Shown here piece after piece: positions 1-10,030 of a stretch of 64,000 bases of DNA. The stretch's first letter is position 1. Each line of letters opens with the position of its first letter. This stretch comes from Dromiciops gliroides (Eukaryota; Chordata; Mammalia; Microbiotheria; Microbiotheriidae), in contig NC_057866.1 in NCBI RefSeq assembly GCF_019393635.1, positions 755,001 through 819,000 of the forward strand, written 5' to 3'. The notes under the pieces are model-generated. The model was not told the DNA's origin and searched no databases. It saw nothing but the letters and a program-made list of their open reading frames with translations. The position numbers and the translations under genes were made by a program.

Positions 1-345
1 AGGAAGAGGAACACAAAGCACAAGAATCAGCCAGGCTCAGGATTCCCCAGAGAGCATCTGCTCTTGTGCCCAGGACAGCCTCCAGAAACCAGGGATTCCA
101 GGAGGCTGGGGGGGCACAGCTTAAGCAAAGGTGTGTGGACTGGAGATGGAGCACTATATGTGAGGAGCGTGAGAAGGGGAGTCCTGGGTAACAAGCCTGG
201 AAAGGGAGGTGGGGTCAGGTTGTGAAGGGCTCCCAACAGAGAAACTGACTGTGTACTACTGGGCACTAGGGAGTCACTGCAGTTGATTGAGCTGGAGAGT
301 AGCAGAATCAGACTTGGCTTGGAAAGGGCTCTGAGCCGTCCTTCC
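1..345 (+). repeat. Long dispersed repeat fragment, class undetermined
   Basis: The part around 200-340 (text such as GTTGTGAAGGGCT) reads like a piece of a long dispersed repeat known to me from marsupial genomes but which I cannot name. A longer copy is at 24515-25590, and 15080-15420 and 5560-5790 look like other segments. No coding sequence is seen. Confidence 0.35.
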
Positions 346-871
346 TGATTCCAGCCGCCACAGGGAGCTTTTGGTTGCTTCTGACCATATTTGTGATTCG
401 GCCCCAGAGCCCCTGGGGACAACAAACTTCTGGGCAGCTTCTGGTGGTGGCTCAGCACGGAAAGGCATGATGTGGCAAGGCCTGAGTGGTGCCCTGGTCC
501 TCCCCTCCCCTGTGAGAGCGGCAGGGGCACAGGGTCCTGCCTCAGTTAAGGGAGAGACAGATCCAGCTTGCTTGTTCCTCAGCTTCAGCCCTCATCTTCT
601 TGGAAGGGAGGTGCAGGCAGGGGAGCTGGGTGGTGATCTCTTCTCCCACCCTGACTCAACAAGACACACCAGAGCCTGGATCTGGGCCGCCTCTTTTGTG
701 TTGACTTTGCCCTGGGTCTTGGACAAACATGTCTCTCTCCTGAGAAATGGGCATCCAGACTTGGAGTACACATCCCAGAGGGCCGGGGACCTGAGGAGAA
801 GCTGACCCTCGTTCCCTTGGAGAAGACACCTCCCAACACAGTGACTGTGCCAAGACTGGGCTGTCTTTGTC
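346..871. other. Intergenic sequence with no recognised feature
   Basis: Open frames exist on both strands but none shows a recognisable domain, splice pattern or codon bias. I see nothing to annotate. Confidence 0.5.
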
Positions 872-893
872 AGAAGACAGAAGAGTAGTTTGG

Positions 894-1061
894 GGGGCAG
901 CGAGGTGGCACAATGGATAAAGCACTGGCCTTGGATTCAGAAGGACCTGAGTTCAAATCCAGCCTCAGACACTTCACACTAACTGTGTGACCCTGGGCAA
1001 GTCACTTAACCCTCATTGCCCCACAACCCCCCCCCAAATAACAAAAACAAACAAACAAAAA
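894..1061 (+). repeat. CORE-SINE (MAR1/WSINE type)
   Basis: The copy runs from the GGGGCAGC head through the box-B-like GAGTTCAAATCC and GTCACTTAACC to an A-rich tail. A target duplication of about 22 bp (872-893 and 1062-1083, one difference) flanks it, so the insertion is complete. Confidence 0.95.
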
Positions 1062-1200
1062 AGAAGACAGAGGAGTAGTTTGGACAGAGCCAAGGTGAAA
1101 CAGAAAATCCTGCAAGCTGTGTCACCTTTCATGTGGTTTGAGTGTTAGGCTCTGGAGAGCGTATGAGAGGAGTTATAAGTTCAGCTACTGCATCCTGGGG

Positions 1201-1354
1201 TGTTTTTTGTTTGTTTGTTTGTTTTGTTTTGTTTTTGGCGACTTGCTCAGGATCACACAGCTAGTAAGTGTCAAGTGTCTGAGGCCACATTTGAACTCAG
1301 GTCCTCCTGAATCCAGGGCTGGTGCTTTATCCACTGTGCCACCTAGCTGCTCCC
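1201..1354 (-). repeat. CORE-SINE, reverse orientation
   Basis: It begins with a T-rich tract (the reversed tail) and ends in the reversed head CTAGCTGCTCCCC. The target duplication CATCCTGGGG lies at 1191-1200 and 1355-1364. Confidence 0.95.
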
Positions 1355-1364
1355 CATCCTGGGG

Positions 1365-1755
1365 TTTTTTTCATTTTATTTTTATTTTCAGGGACAAATT
1401 CTTTCCCTGCCTCCACCCCTTTCCCCACCCAATGTGATGACAAGAAATATGATACCCATTACACATGAAGTCATGCAGAACATGTTTCTGCATTAGCCAC
1501 GTTCTGATTAGGGGAAAAAAGCAAGAAAAATAAAGGAAAAAAAGCCTTCTTCCACCCGCCCCCTGAGTCCATCAGTTCTCTATTGGGCAGTGGGCAGCAT
1601 TTTTCATCCTGAGTCCTGGAGTTCTGGTGGCTCACAGTCACCAAGTCAGTATCATGTTTTAAGTTAGTGAGTCTGGGCTGTGAGTCATGTGTGTCATTAG
1701 CATTTCTTTGGTTTTGGGGGAAATAAATAGCTGTCCCATAAATGATTCCTACCAA
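1365..1755 (-). repeat. L1 3' region, reverse orientation, old
   Basis: The order of landmarks (reversed tail, pyrimidine-rich tract, a CATGTTTCTGCATTAG-like stretch, then a TTTTTCATCCTGAGTCC-like stretch) matches the 3' end of marsupial L1 copies elsewhere in this window, for example 39635-40370. It is diverged and truncated. Confidence 0.7.
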
Positions 1756-2030
1756 TGTTGAGTACCTTTCTACTAGACCTTATGGGAAGACCGACATGTG
1801 AGCTAGAAGCTCAGCCAAGAGCACCACTGTGGGGGTTTCATGAATCTAAGCTTATGAGAACAGGAAGCCAAGCCCCTCTCATGGCCAGGCTTCCCCAGAG
1901 CTGACCTGGGTCTGGACTATGCATCTGGGCCTCTAAATGAGAGAGGGAGTTGGCAGAGTGCCCCGACTCTTGGGGGCCTTATTGTTACTGTTCCTTAGAC
2001 AGAGGAAGAGGGTGAGCAGAGACAAGAGCA

Positions 2031-2200
2031 CCGCTCATATTCTTGGAGCACCTTCCAGGCGTCCTCACCTCTTTGAGCCTCACAATGTCCCTGTGTCACA
2101 GGGGACAGGGCAAACATTATTAACCCCATTTTACAGATGAGGCAACTGAGGGTGAGAGAGCTGATGTGTCTTCCCGGGCTTCCAAAGCCAAGTCAGAGCC
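2031..2200 (+). repeat. MIR-type SINE
   Basis: The ancient MIR core is recognisable by CCCCATTTTACAGATGAGG followed by AACTGAGG and a degenerate GTGACTTGCCC-like part. Confidence 0.7.
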
Positions 2201-2839
2201 CTCATGTCTTGGAAGGCTGCCTGTATCATGTTTGTGGCTGATGTCTGAGCCGGGGCGCCTGCCCCATCCTCCTGGGGATGCCCTCTCCCTACAGGAACAG
2301 GGCTGTGGCCGGCTTCCTCTACACTTCTCCTGTTTCTGCCTTGGCTCTCCATGCTGCCTCCCTCCTCAGACAGACCTGGGGCCCTAGGGAGCAGAAGGGG
2401 GCAGGGACCAGACAAAGTGGCAAGATCTTGGGGCCAGCCCAGCTGGGTCTCACTGCCTTGTAACACTCCTGGCCCCCATGACCTCTGGTCCATGGCTGCC
2501 TCCCTGCTCTGCTGACACGTGAAAGCCTCCTGGTTGGGATACAGGCCAAGGAGGCTGAGCCTGGTGGGCCCTGGCTTCATGGGCTAGGCTGGCACTAGGA
2601 AAGGGGCATCAGGGCCCAGAGGGGGCCCCTCTTACCTCCTCTGAGAGCCCCCAAATTGGGGCAAATCCCCAGGGCCTGCGTAGGCCCGGTAGAGGCCCAA
2701 AGAGCTGCTGCTTGGCAAGTCTGGCTGGGCAGCGAGGCAGGGGGTCAGGCATGGAGGTGGGCAAAGCAGAATTGTGTATGAAGATTGGCCGGGAGATTGC
2801 TGTGGCTGTGGCGGAGCAGAGCATGTGAATGTTCCTGTG
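2201..2839. other. Intergenic sequence with no recognised feature
   Basis: GC-moderate sequence with chance open frames on both strands. No conserved domain or repeat is recognised. Confidence 0.4.
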
Positions 2840-3090
2840 GTTGTCCTTGTTGAGTCTTTCAGTCGTGTCCAACCCTCCGTGACCCCATTTGGGCTTTTCT
2901 TGGCAAAGCTACTGGAGGGGTCTGCCATTTCCTTCTCAGCTCATCTTACAGATGAGAAAACCAAGGCTAACAGGGTGAAGTGACTTGCCCAGGGTCACAG
3001 AGACACAGTAAGTGTCATATTTGAACTCAGGAAGATAAGTCTTCCTGACCCCAGCCCTGGTGCTCCATTCACTGGACCACTCAGAGATAA
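2840..3090 (-). repeat. Older CORE-SINE with extended 3' part
   Basis: The reverse strand reads from a degenerate head through GAGTTCAAAT to a 3' extension with TGAGCTGAGAAGGAAATGGCA-like and GACACGACTGAA-like text. This longer relative of the short SINE also occurs at 33733-33960 and 44612-44870. Confidence 0.8.
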
Positions 3091-3650
3091 GACAGAAGAC
3101 ATGAGTTTACATCAGGAAGGCATAGGGAGCCAAGGATTCCCCAGCGGGGGTGACCTCATCTGGCCTGGACCTTAAGAAAACTCATCTTCAAGCCCCGTGT
3201 GGAAGAGAAGTTAGAAAGGAGAGAGCCTGGAAGCCTAGGCCCCAGTGAGGAGGCCGGTGACATCCAGAGGCAGGAGGGGAGCAGGTGGAGAGGAGCTGAT
3301 GGCCACTGGACTTCATGGAGAAAGTGTGCCTGTGTGAGGTCACCAGGAAGAGAGGGCAGGGCCCAGCAGGGGCTCTTAGGGGACCCACGACTTCAAGGAA
3401 GCCCAAGGGGGCTGAGGAGGAGGTGGGAAGAGAAGTGGGAGAGCGCAGGAGCCAGGAGAAGGGGGTGATGGATGGCATCAAGGTCGACAGAGAGGCCAGG
3501 AAGGAGGCAGAGAGAGCTTAGAAGGGATTCTGGAGAGAAGAGCCCCTGTGCCTGAAGCTGCCTGGGGAAACAGAAGGTTGGAATTCTCCCCAGGCAGGCA
3601 GGAGGGAGACCCCAGTCCCTTCAGGAAGAGGGTAGGAAATGTTCCCCTCT
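3091..3650. other. Purine-rich intergenic sequence
   Basis: The + strand is rich in AGG and GAG words from about 3190 to 3540. The open frames here follow from that composition. No gene is supported. Confidence 0.4.
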
Positions 3651-3654
3651 CTCC

Positions 3655-3880
3655 TTCTCCTGAAGTGGTTGAATCACAATAGAATGCTTGCCCGCAGTCC
3701 AGATGATGTGAGTTCTAATCCTGCCTCAGATACTGTGCAAAACTGCGTAAGTCAATTCACCTGTCTGCCTCAGTTTCCTCACCTGCAAAATGGAGATGTT
3801 AGCTCCTGCCTTCTAGACTTGCTGTGAGGGTCAGATGAGCTAATATTTGTAAAGCACTCAGCACAGTGAGTTGATAGGCC
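3655..3880 (+). repeat. Old CORE/MIR-type SINE
   Basis: It retains GCCTCAGTTTCCTCACCTG, AAAATGGAGAT and TAATATTTGTAAAGCACT, the usual 3' text of an older tRNA-derived SINE. Confidence 0.75.
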
Positions 3881-4079
3881 CCATTTATATTTCTATATAC
3901 ACATATGCCTATGTAGATATGGGTGAGAATGTCAGTCCTGGGGGGCACAGTGGTTTCCTTCTCATCCCCCACCTCTAGGGATGATGATGGGGGAGCTGGG
4001 GGCGGGAGACCTCTTGCCCCGCCCCCCAGGCTGTCTTCTGCCAAGAAAGGCTGGGCTGAGGCCAGGCAGGGAGTGGCCT

Positions 4080-4082
<3 letters not shown>

Positions 4083-4116
<34 letters not shown>
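4083..4116. repeat. Poly-C mononucleotide run (34 bases)
   Basis: There are 34 consecutive C residues, followed by a C-rich GCCCCGCCG segment. The G-rich strand could form a quadruplex, and the length is prone to sequencing error. Confidence 0.95.
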
Positions 4117-4117
<1 letters not shown>

Positions 4118-4194
4118 CCCCGCCGCTGGCCTGTTCCCATCTCCAGTAGGTGAGTGGGTCTCTAAGCTTGTCTAGGGGCCGATGGGGGCCCAGG

Positions 4195-4310
4195 GCTTCC
4201 CTTCTCTCCTATTAGGCATTGTCCTAGGCCCCTTTTTGTATCCTCAGGGCTTAGCCCCAGGCCTGACACTTCATAAATGTTAACTGACTGACTGACTGAC
4301 TGACCAAAGT
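4195..4310 (+). repeat. L2 3'-end fragment with ACTG repeat
   Basis: TTTTTGTATCCTCAGGGCTTAG, CCAGGCCTGACACTTCATAAATGTT and a following ACTG tetranucleotide run match the usual end of a mammal-wide LINE2. Confidence 0.6.
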
Positions 4311-4363
4311 GGAGGCAGCTTCACTCACTCCTTGGCACAGTGGAGGGCCAGGAAGTGGTTGGT

Positions 4364-5024
4364 GCCCAGACCTCCCCCTGACCTGGCACCCCTGCCAGGC
4401 TCTGAGCATGTCTCTTAGGCCTGAGTCTGTAGGACCCTCCTACCAGATGAAGGGTAGGGGGTCAGGGGAGACCACTCTACTAGTCCCAGGAGTGCCCAAG
4501 ACTGGGCCTGGGCCAGGAGCGGGCCAGGCTTGGCTTCCTCGTGACCCTCCAGTCAGGCCAGCTAGGAGTAGGAAGAGGAGCCTTTGGGCTGTGGAATGAG
4601 GGGGGCAAAGGGCAGGGTTTCCAGCCTCTCTGGCGCAAGAGGAAGGGGGGCGAGGATGAGGCCAATTGCACAGGCCCCTCCCTCTCTGGGCCCATTTCCT
4701 CTTCTTGCAAACCAAGGGGTTGGACAAGACCTAGATGAGGGCCCACAGGTCTCTCCCAGCTCCAGCTTGCTTCACTGGGGGGGGAGGCAGCTCTGCAGAA
4801 GTTGGGGGAGGGTGGAGGCAGGAGAGAGTTTCGTAATTTAAGATGACAAACACTTATTAAGCTGAAGTTGGAGGCCGAGGAGCTGTACCCATCATCTCCT
4901 GGGACTAGTAGAGTGGTCTCCCCTGACCTCCTACCCTTCATCTGGTAGGAAGGTCCTACAGACCCAGGCCTAAGAGACATGCTCAGAGCCTGGCAGGGGT
5001 GCCAGGTCAGGGGGAGGTCTGGGC
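4364..5024. repeat. Inverted repeat, 129-bp arms, 403-bp spacer
   Basis: The left arm is 4364-4492 and the right arm, in reverse orientation, is 4896-5024. By eye the arms differ at only 3 of 129 positions with no gaps, about 98% identity, and homology stops abruptly at both ends of each arm. The spacer 4493-4895 is not repetitive. The arm sequence is not a SINE, L1 or LTR that I recognise. A transcript through the region could fold into a long hairpin. Confidence 0.9.
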
Positions 5025-6190
5025 TGTTCAGAGAGATACATACAGAAACACACCAGGGGCCTTTCCCAAGAGGGAGGCACTGGTTGAGGAGAGAACACAA
5101 ACAATGGCAGGATTAAACCCAGAAGGGTAGCAGCAGTACCCGGGCAGGCCCAGCTGGGCAGCCCCAGCCAGGCAGCAGCTGTTCTCAGAAGAATGGGAGA
5201 GGCAGTGCCTGATGGGTGACAGAGCCAAAGGGCCCAGCTTCTGGGATGCCAGAGGAAGGCTGCGCGCAGTGTCCATCCCCGACTGGCGTGGTCACATAGA
5301 TGCGTAGCAGGCATGTGTAAACACATCTTCCTGTCCTCTCTGCCAGCCAGCTCTCCACACAAATCTACCTTAAGGCCTTCCAAGTGGTCTCCAGTGCAAT
5401 GCAAGGCCTTCTTTTGAGGGCCCAGCCGAGCCCAGCAGGCCCTTATTCCAGGCCTTCCAAACCTTCTCTTCTCCCTCGTCCTTACCCCACACCCTCTCTC
5501 AGGCCCCTTTGTTTCTCCTTTCACCCTGTCAAGTCCCTGCCTTGCAGCCCTTCCATCAGAGCCAATACCAATGAGCATTTCTTAAGCCACAGCCCAGGCA
5601 CGTGGTAAGCCTGCAGTAGGGCACTGCTGGTGTCAGAGGAAAGAAAGGGCCCATTGGAGAGATGTCACAACAATGAAACAAGCTGTCTGAAGGGCACCGC
5701 AGAAGGAATGGGTGCAGTTCGGATGAAACTTTAGGGAGGGAGGACTGAGGGGGATGGGAGTGGGGAATGGGGTTTGCAGGAGTTCAGAGTCACTGGGACG
5801 TGAAGGGTGTGACCAGGTGTGAGAATAGGCGCCACTCCTCTACCCTCAAAGGAGTGGTGCACTCAGAGAAGGTAGGGTTGCTCTTCTTTGCACAGGAGAT
5901 TCTCCACATCCCTGTTGGGAGATCTCTTTGGCAAAGGAGGTGGAAGACACCTAGCCCGGCCCATAGCAACCCTTCCTCAGGGCACACCTTCATCGAGCAG
6001 GAAATGGAAGGCTCGTCCTGTTTTCCTGAGTATCTTTTCCTGACTCCTTGCCTTACCTGATCCTACCCAAAGCATATCCATCACCTACTGATGGCGTGTG
6101 TCACACTCTTAGGTGTATAAATCCACTGGAGTTTGCCTGTCTGTCTATTCTGGGCTGGCTTTTTTGGGCAGTAGCTAGCAAGGACCCTGA
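5025..6190. other. Intergenic sequence, one possible dispersed-repeat segment
   Basis: About 5560-5790 resembles part of the long unnamed dispersed repeat also seen at 24515-25590. The rest shows no gene or recognisable repeat. Confidence 0.35.
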
Positions 6191-6199
6191 AAATTCTCA

Positions 6200-6520
6200 C
6201 AACAATTAAAAAAATTTTTTTATCATAAAAATATTTTATTATTTTCTAGTTACATATACAGATAGTTTTCAACATTTGCTTTTATAGGGGCAGCTAGGTG
6301 GTGTAGTGGATAGAGCACTGACCCTGGATTCAGGAGGACCTGAGTTCATTTGAACCAGCCTCAGACACTTGACACTTACTAACTGTGTGACCCTGGGTAA
6401 GTCACTTAATCCCCATTACCCACCAAGTCTGTCCCAGGTGATCATCACACAGTGTGGTTGATTCTGTGTACAATGTTCTCCTGGTTCTGCTCACTTCACT
6501 CTCTCACAACAATTTGATCT
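6200..6520 (-). repeat. L1 3' end, reverse orientation, split by a SINE
   Basis: AAAATATTTTATTATTTTC at 6226 onward is the reversed L1 tail. After the SINE at 6287-6423 the L1 resumes with GTACAATGTTCTCCTGGTTC. The stretch of L1 normally between these two parts is missing. Confidence 0.8.
6287..6423 (+). repeat. CORE-SINE without A-tail
   Basis: The head GGGGCAGCTAGG and the body through GTCACTTAATCCCC are present. There is no A-tail or clear target duplication, so its 3' junction has probably been altered by deletion. Confidence 0.9.
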
Positions 6521-6535
6521 TGGAAGTAATGGGGA

Positions 6536-6985
6536 TTGTTGTTGTTTGTCCTTAGTTCTCAAAGAGGACCGAGAATTTTAGAAGGGCGATATCCTGACTT
6601 GCAAGTGAGGCAGGGCTGGACAAGGTCACCAGTCTTACTCTCTCCTCCAGAGTCATTTGAATCCAGTGGCAAGACATGGGTCAGGACAACTGGAGATGGC
6701 CCCAGATACAGTGGGGAGACCTTGGCCTTTTTTTGGGGGGTGGTGGTGAGGCAACTGGGGTTAAGTGACTTGCCCAGGGTCACACAGCTAGTAAGTGTTA
6801 AGTGTCTGAAGTCATATTTGAACTCAGGTCCTCCTGACTCCAGGGCCGGTGCTCTATCCACTGCGCCACCTAGCTGCCCCAACCTTGGCCTTTTTAAGCT
6901 CAAGTCTCTCCCGGTCTCAGTTTGTCTCAGGCAACACCCATTCAGTGATTCAGTTATTCAAGGCAAAAGATGGCCTAGTTTGCTT
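6536..6985 (+). repeat. Unnamed dispersed repeat, copy 1, split by a SINE
   Basis: It starts TGTTGTTTGTCCTTAGTTCTC and contains AAAGAGGACC, CTTGCAAGTGAGGCAGGGCTG and CAACTGGAGATGGCCC, then resumes after a nested SINE with CTCAGTTTGTCTCAGGCAAC. Two other copies are in the window (21830-21995 on -, 43890-44280 on +). I have no name for the family. Confidence 0.65.
6733..6880 (-). repeat. CORE-SINE, reverse orientation, nested
   Basis: The target duplication ACCTTGGCCTTTTT lies at 6719-6732 and 6882-6895. It sits inside the unnamed repeat at 6536-6985 and is therefore younger than it. Confidence 0.95.
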
Positions 6986-7530
6986 ATTTTTTTTTCTCCC
7001 TCCCTCCCCTCCCTCCCCCCCTCCCCCAGACAGCAGACAATCCAATATAGGCTATATACATACATACACATAACAACATCAATCCTATTTCTGCATTAGT
7101 CATGTTACAAGAGAAAAATCAGAGCAATGACGAAAAACCTCAAAACAGAAAAAACAACAGCACCAAAACCAAAAGAAATAGCATGGTTCATCCAGCATCT
7201 ATACTCCACAGTTCTTTCTTTTTTTTTTTTCTTGGATTTGGAGATCCTCCTCCATCGTGAGTTCCCCGGAACTCCTCTGTACCATTGCATTGGTGAGAAG
7301 AATACAGTCCATCACAGCAGATCAACACCCAATGTCGATGACACTATGTACAATGTTCTTCTGGCTCTGCTCATCTCACCCACCATCAGCCCACACAAGA
7401 CCCCCCAGGCCCCTCCAAACTCCTCCTGCTCATCGCCTCCCACAGCACAACAGCACTCCATTGCATTCACACACCACAACCTGTCCAGCCATTCCCCAAC
7501 TGATGGGGAAAATCTGAGAGAAGGCCCTCA
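6986..7530 (-). repeat. L1 3' region, reverse orientation
   Basis: Colinear with 39720-40300: pyrimidine-rich tract, CAATATAGGCTATATAC, TTTCTGCATTAGTCATG, CTTGGATTTGGAGATCC, CCATTGCATTGGTGAG, GTACAATGTTCTTCTGG and CCATTCCCCAACTGATGGG. This is the 3' untranslated end of marsupial L1. Confidence 0.9.
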
Positions 7531-7557
7531 GGGCTTATGGTCAGAACAGAAACAATT

Positions 7558-7723
7558 TTTTTGTTTTGTTTTGTTTGTTTGTTTGTTTTTGCAGGGCAAT
7601 GAGGGTTAAGTGACTTGCCCAGGGTCACACAGCTAGTGTCAAGTGTCTGAGACTGGATTTGAACTCAGGTCCTCCTGAATCCAAGGCCAGTGCTTTATCC
7701 ACTGTGCCACCTAGCTGCTCCCC
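7558..7723 (-). repeat. CORE-SINE, reverse orientation
   Basis: A T/G-rich reversed tail is followed by the reversed body and CTAGCTGCTCCCC. The short target duplication AAACAATT lies at 7550-7557 and 7724-7731. Confidence 0.95.
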
Positions 7724-7731
7724 AAACAATT

Positions 7732-8618
7732 GTTATTTACACTCACTGGGAGCCATCAAACCCAAAAGAAGACCAAGTGAGGCTTGGGCAGGGACCTGCT
7801 GTTGGCCAATCAGTGAGAGACAGTGATTTGGGTTTAAGACATAGTCAGGTTGGCTCCATTTGAATCCCAAAGGACTTTATCGAAGCCTGGTTGTCCAGAG
7901 TCTTTTATTTCGAGAAATCATAAGTGAAACTACATGATATAAAATGAGTTAATTGTCCTGGTGGTTTTTTTTAATGATAGAATAAATAAATAGGGAAGAG
8001 AAAAACCCTAGCCCCCAAATCCTTAGATATTTTGTGAAGCTTAAGTAATCAAAATGTATATTCTTTGGGCAAAGCGCCTACATGTAAGGGTGCGATTCCT
8101 CGTGTAGCCAGAGGGAGAGGAGGGAGGAAGGAAAGTACTTTTTAAAGTACATGTAAAAACCTTCTTGCCTTCCTGAGGAAGAGAAATCCCATTCCATGTG
8201 CCAGGTTACTCCTCGGCTCCAACTTTCCAGGAGATGGGGAGAAACCCTATTCCGTGGTGCACCGCCCCCCCCCCCAGGGAAGGGGGGAAAGATCAGCCCA
8301 TCAAGTCTCCAGCCTAGTCTTTTGCCCTGGGGAAGGGGTCTAACACCATTCCTTCAGCTCCAGGCACTTGTCCCCTCCCCAGAGCTGGCCAAGGCCCAGA
8401 GAGAATATCATCCTGGGGCCAAGCTGCCCCGCCAATGAAAACCTACCCAAACTCATTCCTTAAAGACAGCAAGTTCTCCAGTCTTAGTGATTCTGAACCC
8501 TTAGCTGTCATCATTCATTTTCCACGGCCCCACCTTATTCCCTTCAACCCAAAGCACGCCCTGTGATGTCTGTGCACCCCTTCCACAGCGCTCTTCTGAG
8601 CACCTGCTCTGGAGCGAA
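7732..8618. other. Intergenic sequence with no recognised feature
   Basis: AT-rich until about 8160, then moderate GC. No gene, splice structure or known repeat is recognised. Confidence 0.4.
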
Positions 8619-8959
8619 TGTCCCCAGGGGAAAGAGGTGGGGGGAGTCCTTAGGAATTCCTCTTTAAAGAATTACACCTCTGGAACACAATCCAAGCAGA
8701 GGAAAACAGTCTTTGATTTGGGGCTAGAGAAGGCGATGAAGAGGGAAGACTTCCCTCTTGGGGAGGAGGAGATGGCTTAGAGACATCTTTTCTCCTCTCC
8801 CCAATGGAGGGCGAAGGTGGATAGGCTGTGGTGGTCTGGACTTCTGGAGTTCTCCCTGTCCCCTGGCTCTGCTCAGGCAGCAGCTTATCTCCCTAACTTC
8901 TTAGGTACATCTGTCCTTTAGTTTAGCTTCTCCGGGAGAGTTACCCCAGACCCCTCTCA
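8619..8959 (+). mobile_element. LTR-like fossil (copy A)
   Basis: It begins TGTCCCC and ends near CTCTCA. It shares with the other copies the early word CTCTTTAAAGAATTACACC, the AAGACTTCCCTC segment and the late words TTAGGT and TGTCCTTTAGTTTAGCTTCTC. It has no internal genes and is best read as a degraded solo LTR of an endogenous-retrovirus-like family. The flanks do not show a clear target duplication. Confidence 0.55.
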
Positions 8960-9058
8960 GTAACAAACTTGCTTTCAGCTGCCCCACTCCTTCCATCTTC
9001 TGACTCTCACTGACACCTGGCTCCCTCCTTACATCTTACAAAAATGAATGTTGAAAAC

Positions 9059-9985
9059 TGTCCTGGGGGAAATAGGTGATGGGGGTCCTTAGGTATTCCT
9101 GGAATACCTAACCCTCTGGAACACAGTCCAATTAAAATAAATGTTATGGAGGAAAACAGGGTGGGGGTCCTTAGGAATTCCTCTTTAAAGTATTATACCC
9201 TCTTGCACACAAATCCAATAGAATAAGATAATGGTTTATTTAGGGGCTGGGGAAGGGAAACCAAGAGAGAAATCCTTGGACTTCTCATGGGGAGAAGGCA
9301 TGGCACAGAGCGTGGCTCTGAGATACCTATCTCCCTGAGCAGGAGGCGGGCAAGTACTTTAATAGAGTACTGATGGGGGTGATCATCTGACTCTGGAAAG
9401 TTCCCTTATTGAGGGAGGACCATCCCCCACTGGTGGTGGTTGGAGGAGTTGGGTGAGGGGTGGCTGCAGATCTCTCAAGCCGTATCTCTGCTCCTCCTGC
9501 CACAAAGGCAGCAGCCACACCTAATCTTATCTCCCCAGGGGTGAGGGAGACTGGAATGAAGGGAGGGGGTCCTGGAGCTAGCTCAGTCCTGATCCGGTTC
9601 CACTTATCTCTTTAGGTGAATCTGTCCTTTGGTTTAGTTTCTCAGGAAGTTCTTTGATGTACCCCAGAGAACTTCTGGGGTGCTAGGCCCATAACATAAA
9701 GATGGTCTTTTATTTGGGAGCTAGAGAAAGTCCAAGACTTCCCTTCAAGGGGAGGAGATGGCTCAGAGATATCTTTCTCTTTGAATGGAAGAAAGGCCAA
9801 AGGTTTTATACAGGATAAGGCGGGGGGCACCTGCCAATGGAAAGTTCCTTTTGGGGGTGGGTGGTCCTGACTTCTGAAGTTATCTTGGTTCCAGGCAGCC
9901 CTTATCTCCCCCCACTTCTTAGGTGTGCCAGTCCTTCAGTTTAGCTTCTCCAGGAGAAAACCTGCATTAGCCCAGACCAATATCA
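9059..9985 (+). mobile_element. LTR-like fossil (copy B), host of copy C
   Basis: It starts TGTCCTGGGGG and ends TATCA, and is flanked by AAAAC at 9054-9058 and 9986-9990. It carries a full second LTR copy inside it. There are no internal genes, so it is a probable solo LTR of the same family as copies A and C-G. It is younger than the L1 end it interrupts. Confidence 0.65.
9142..9696 (+). mobile_element. LTR-like fossil (copy C), nested in copy B
   Basis: The termini TGTTATGG and CCATAACA form a short inverted repeat with TG...CA ends. The flanks are TAAA at 9138-9141 and 9697-9700, a 4-bp target duplication as expected from a retroviral-type integrase. The length is about 555 bp and no coding part is present. 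Confidence 0.7.
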
Positions 9986-10030
9986 AAAACTATCTTTGCG
10001 TGTAATTGGAAAAAAGAAAATACTAGTAAG

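Larger units (their letters stand above)
9031..10030 (+). repeat. L1 3' terminus split by LTR fossils
   Basis: AAAAATGAATGTTGAAAAC at 9040-9058 and TATCTTTGCGTGTAATTGG from 9991 are contiguous in intact L1 ends (compare 42905-42960). The LTR pair 9059-9985 was inserted between them. Confidence 0.75.

Noticed and set aside
8619-10030. Provirus with internal genes between LTR copies A and B
   Set aside because: The roughly 100 bases between them are ordinary flank and L1 sequence, with no retroviral internal region. Each copy reads as a separate solo fossil.
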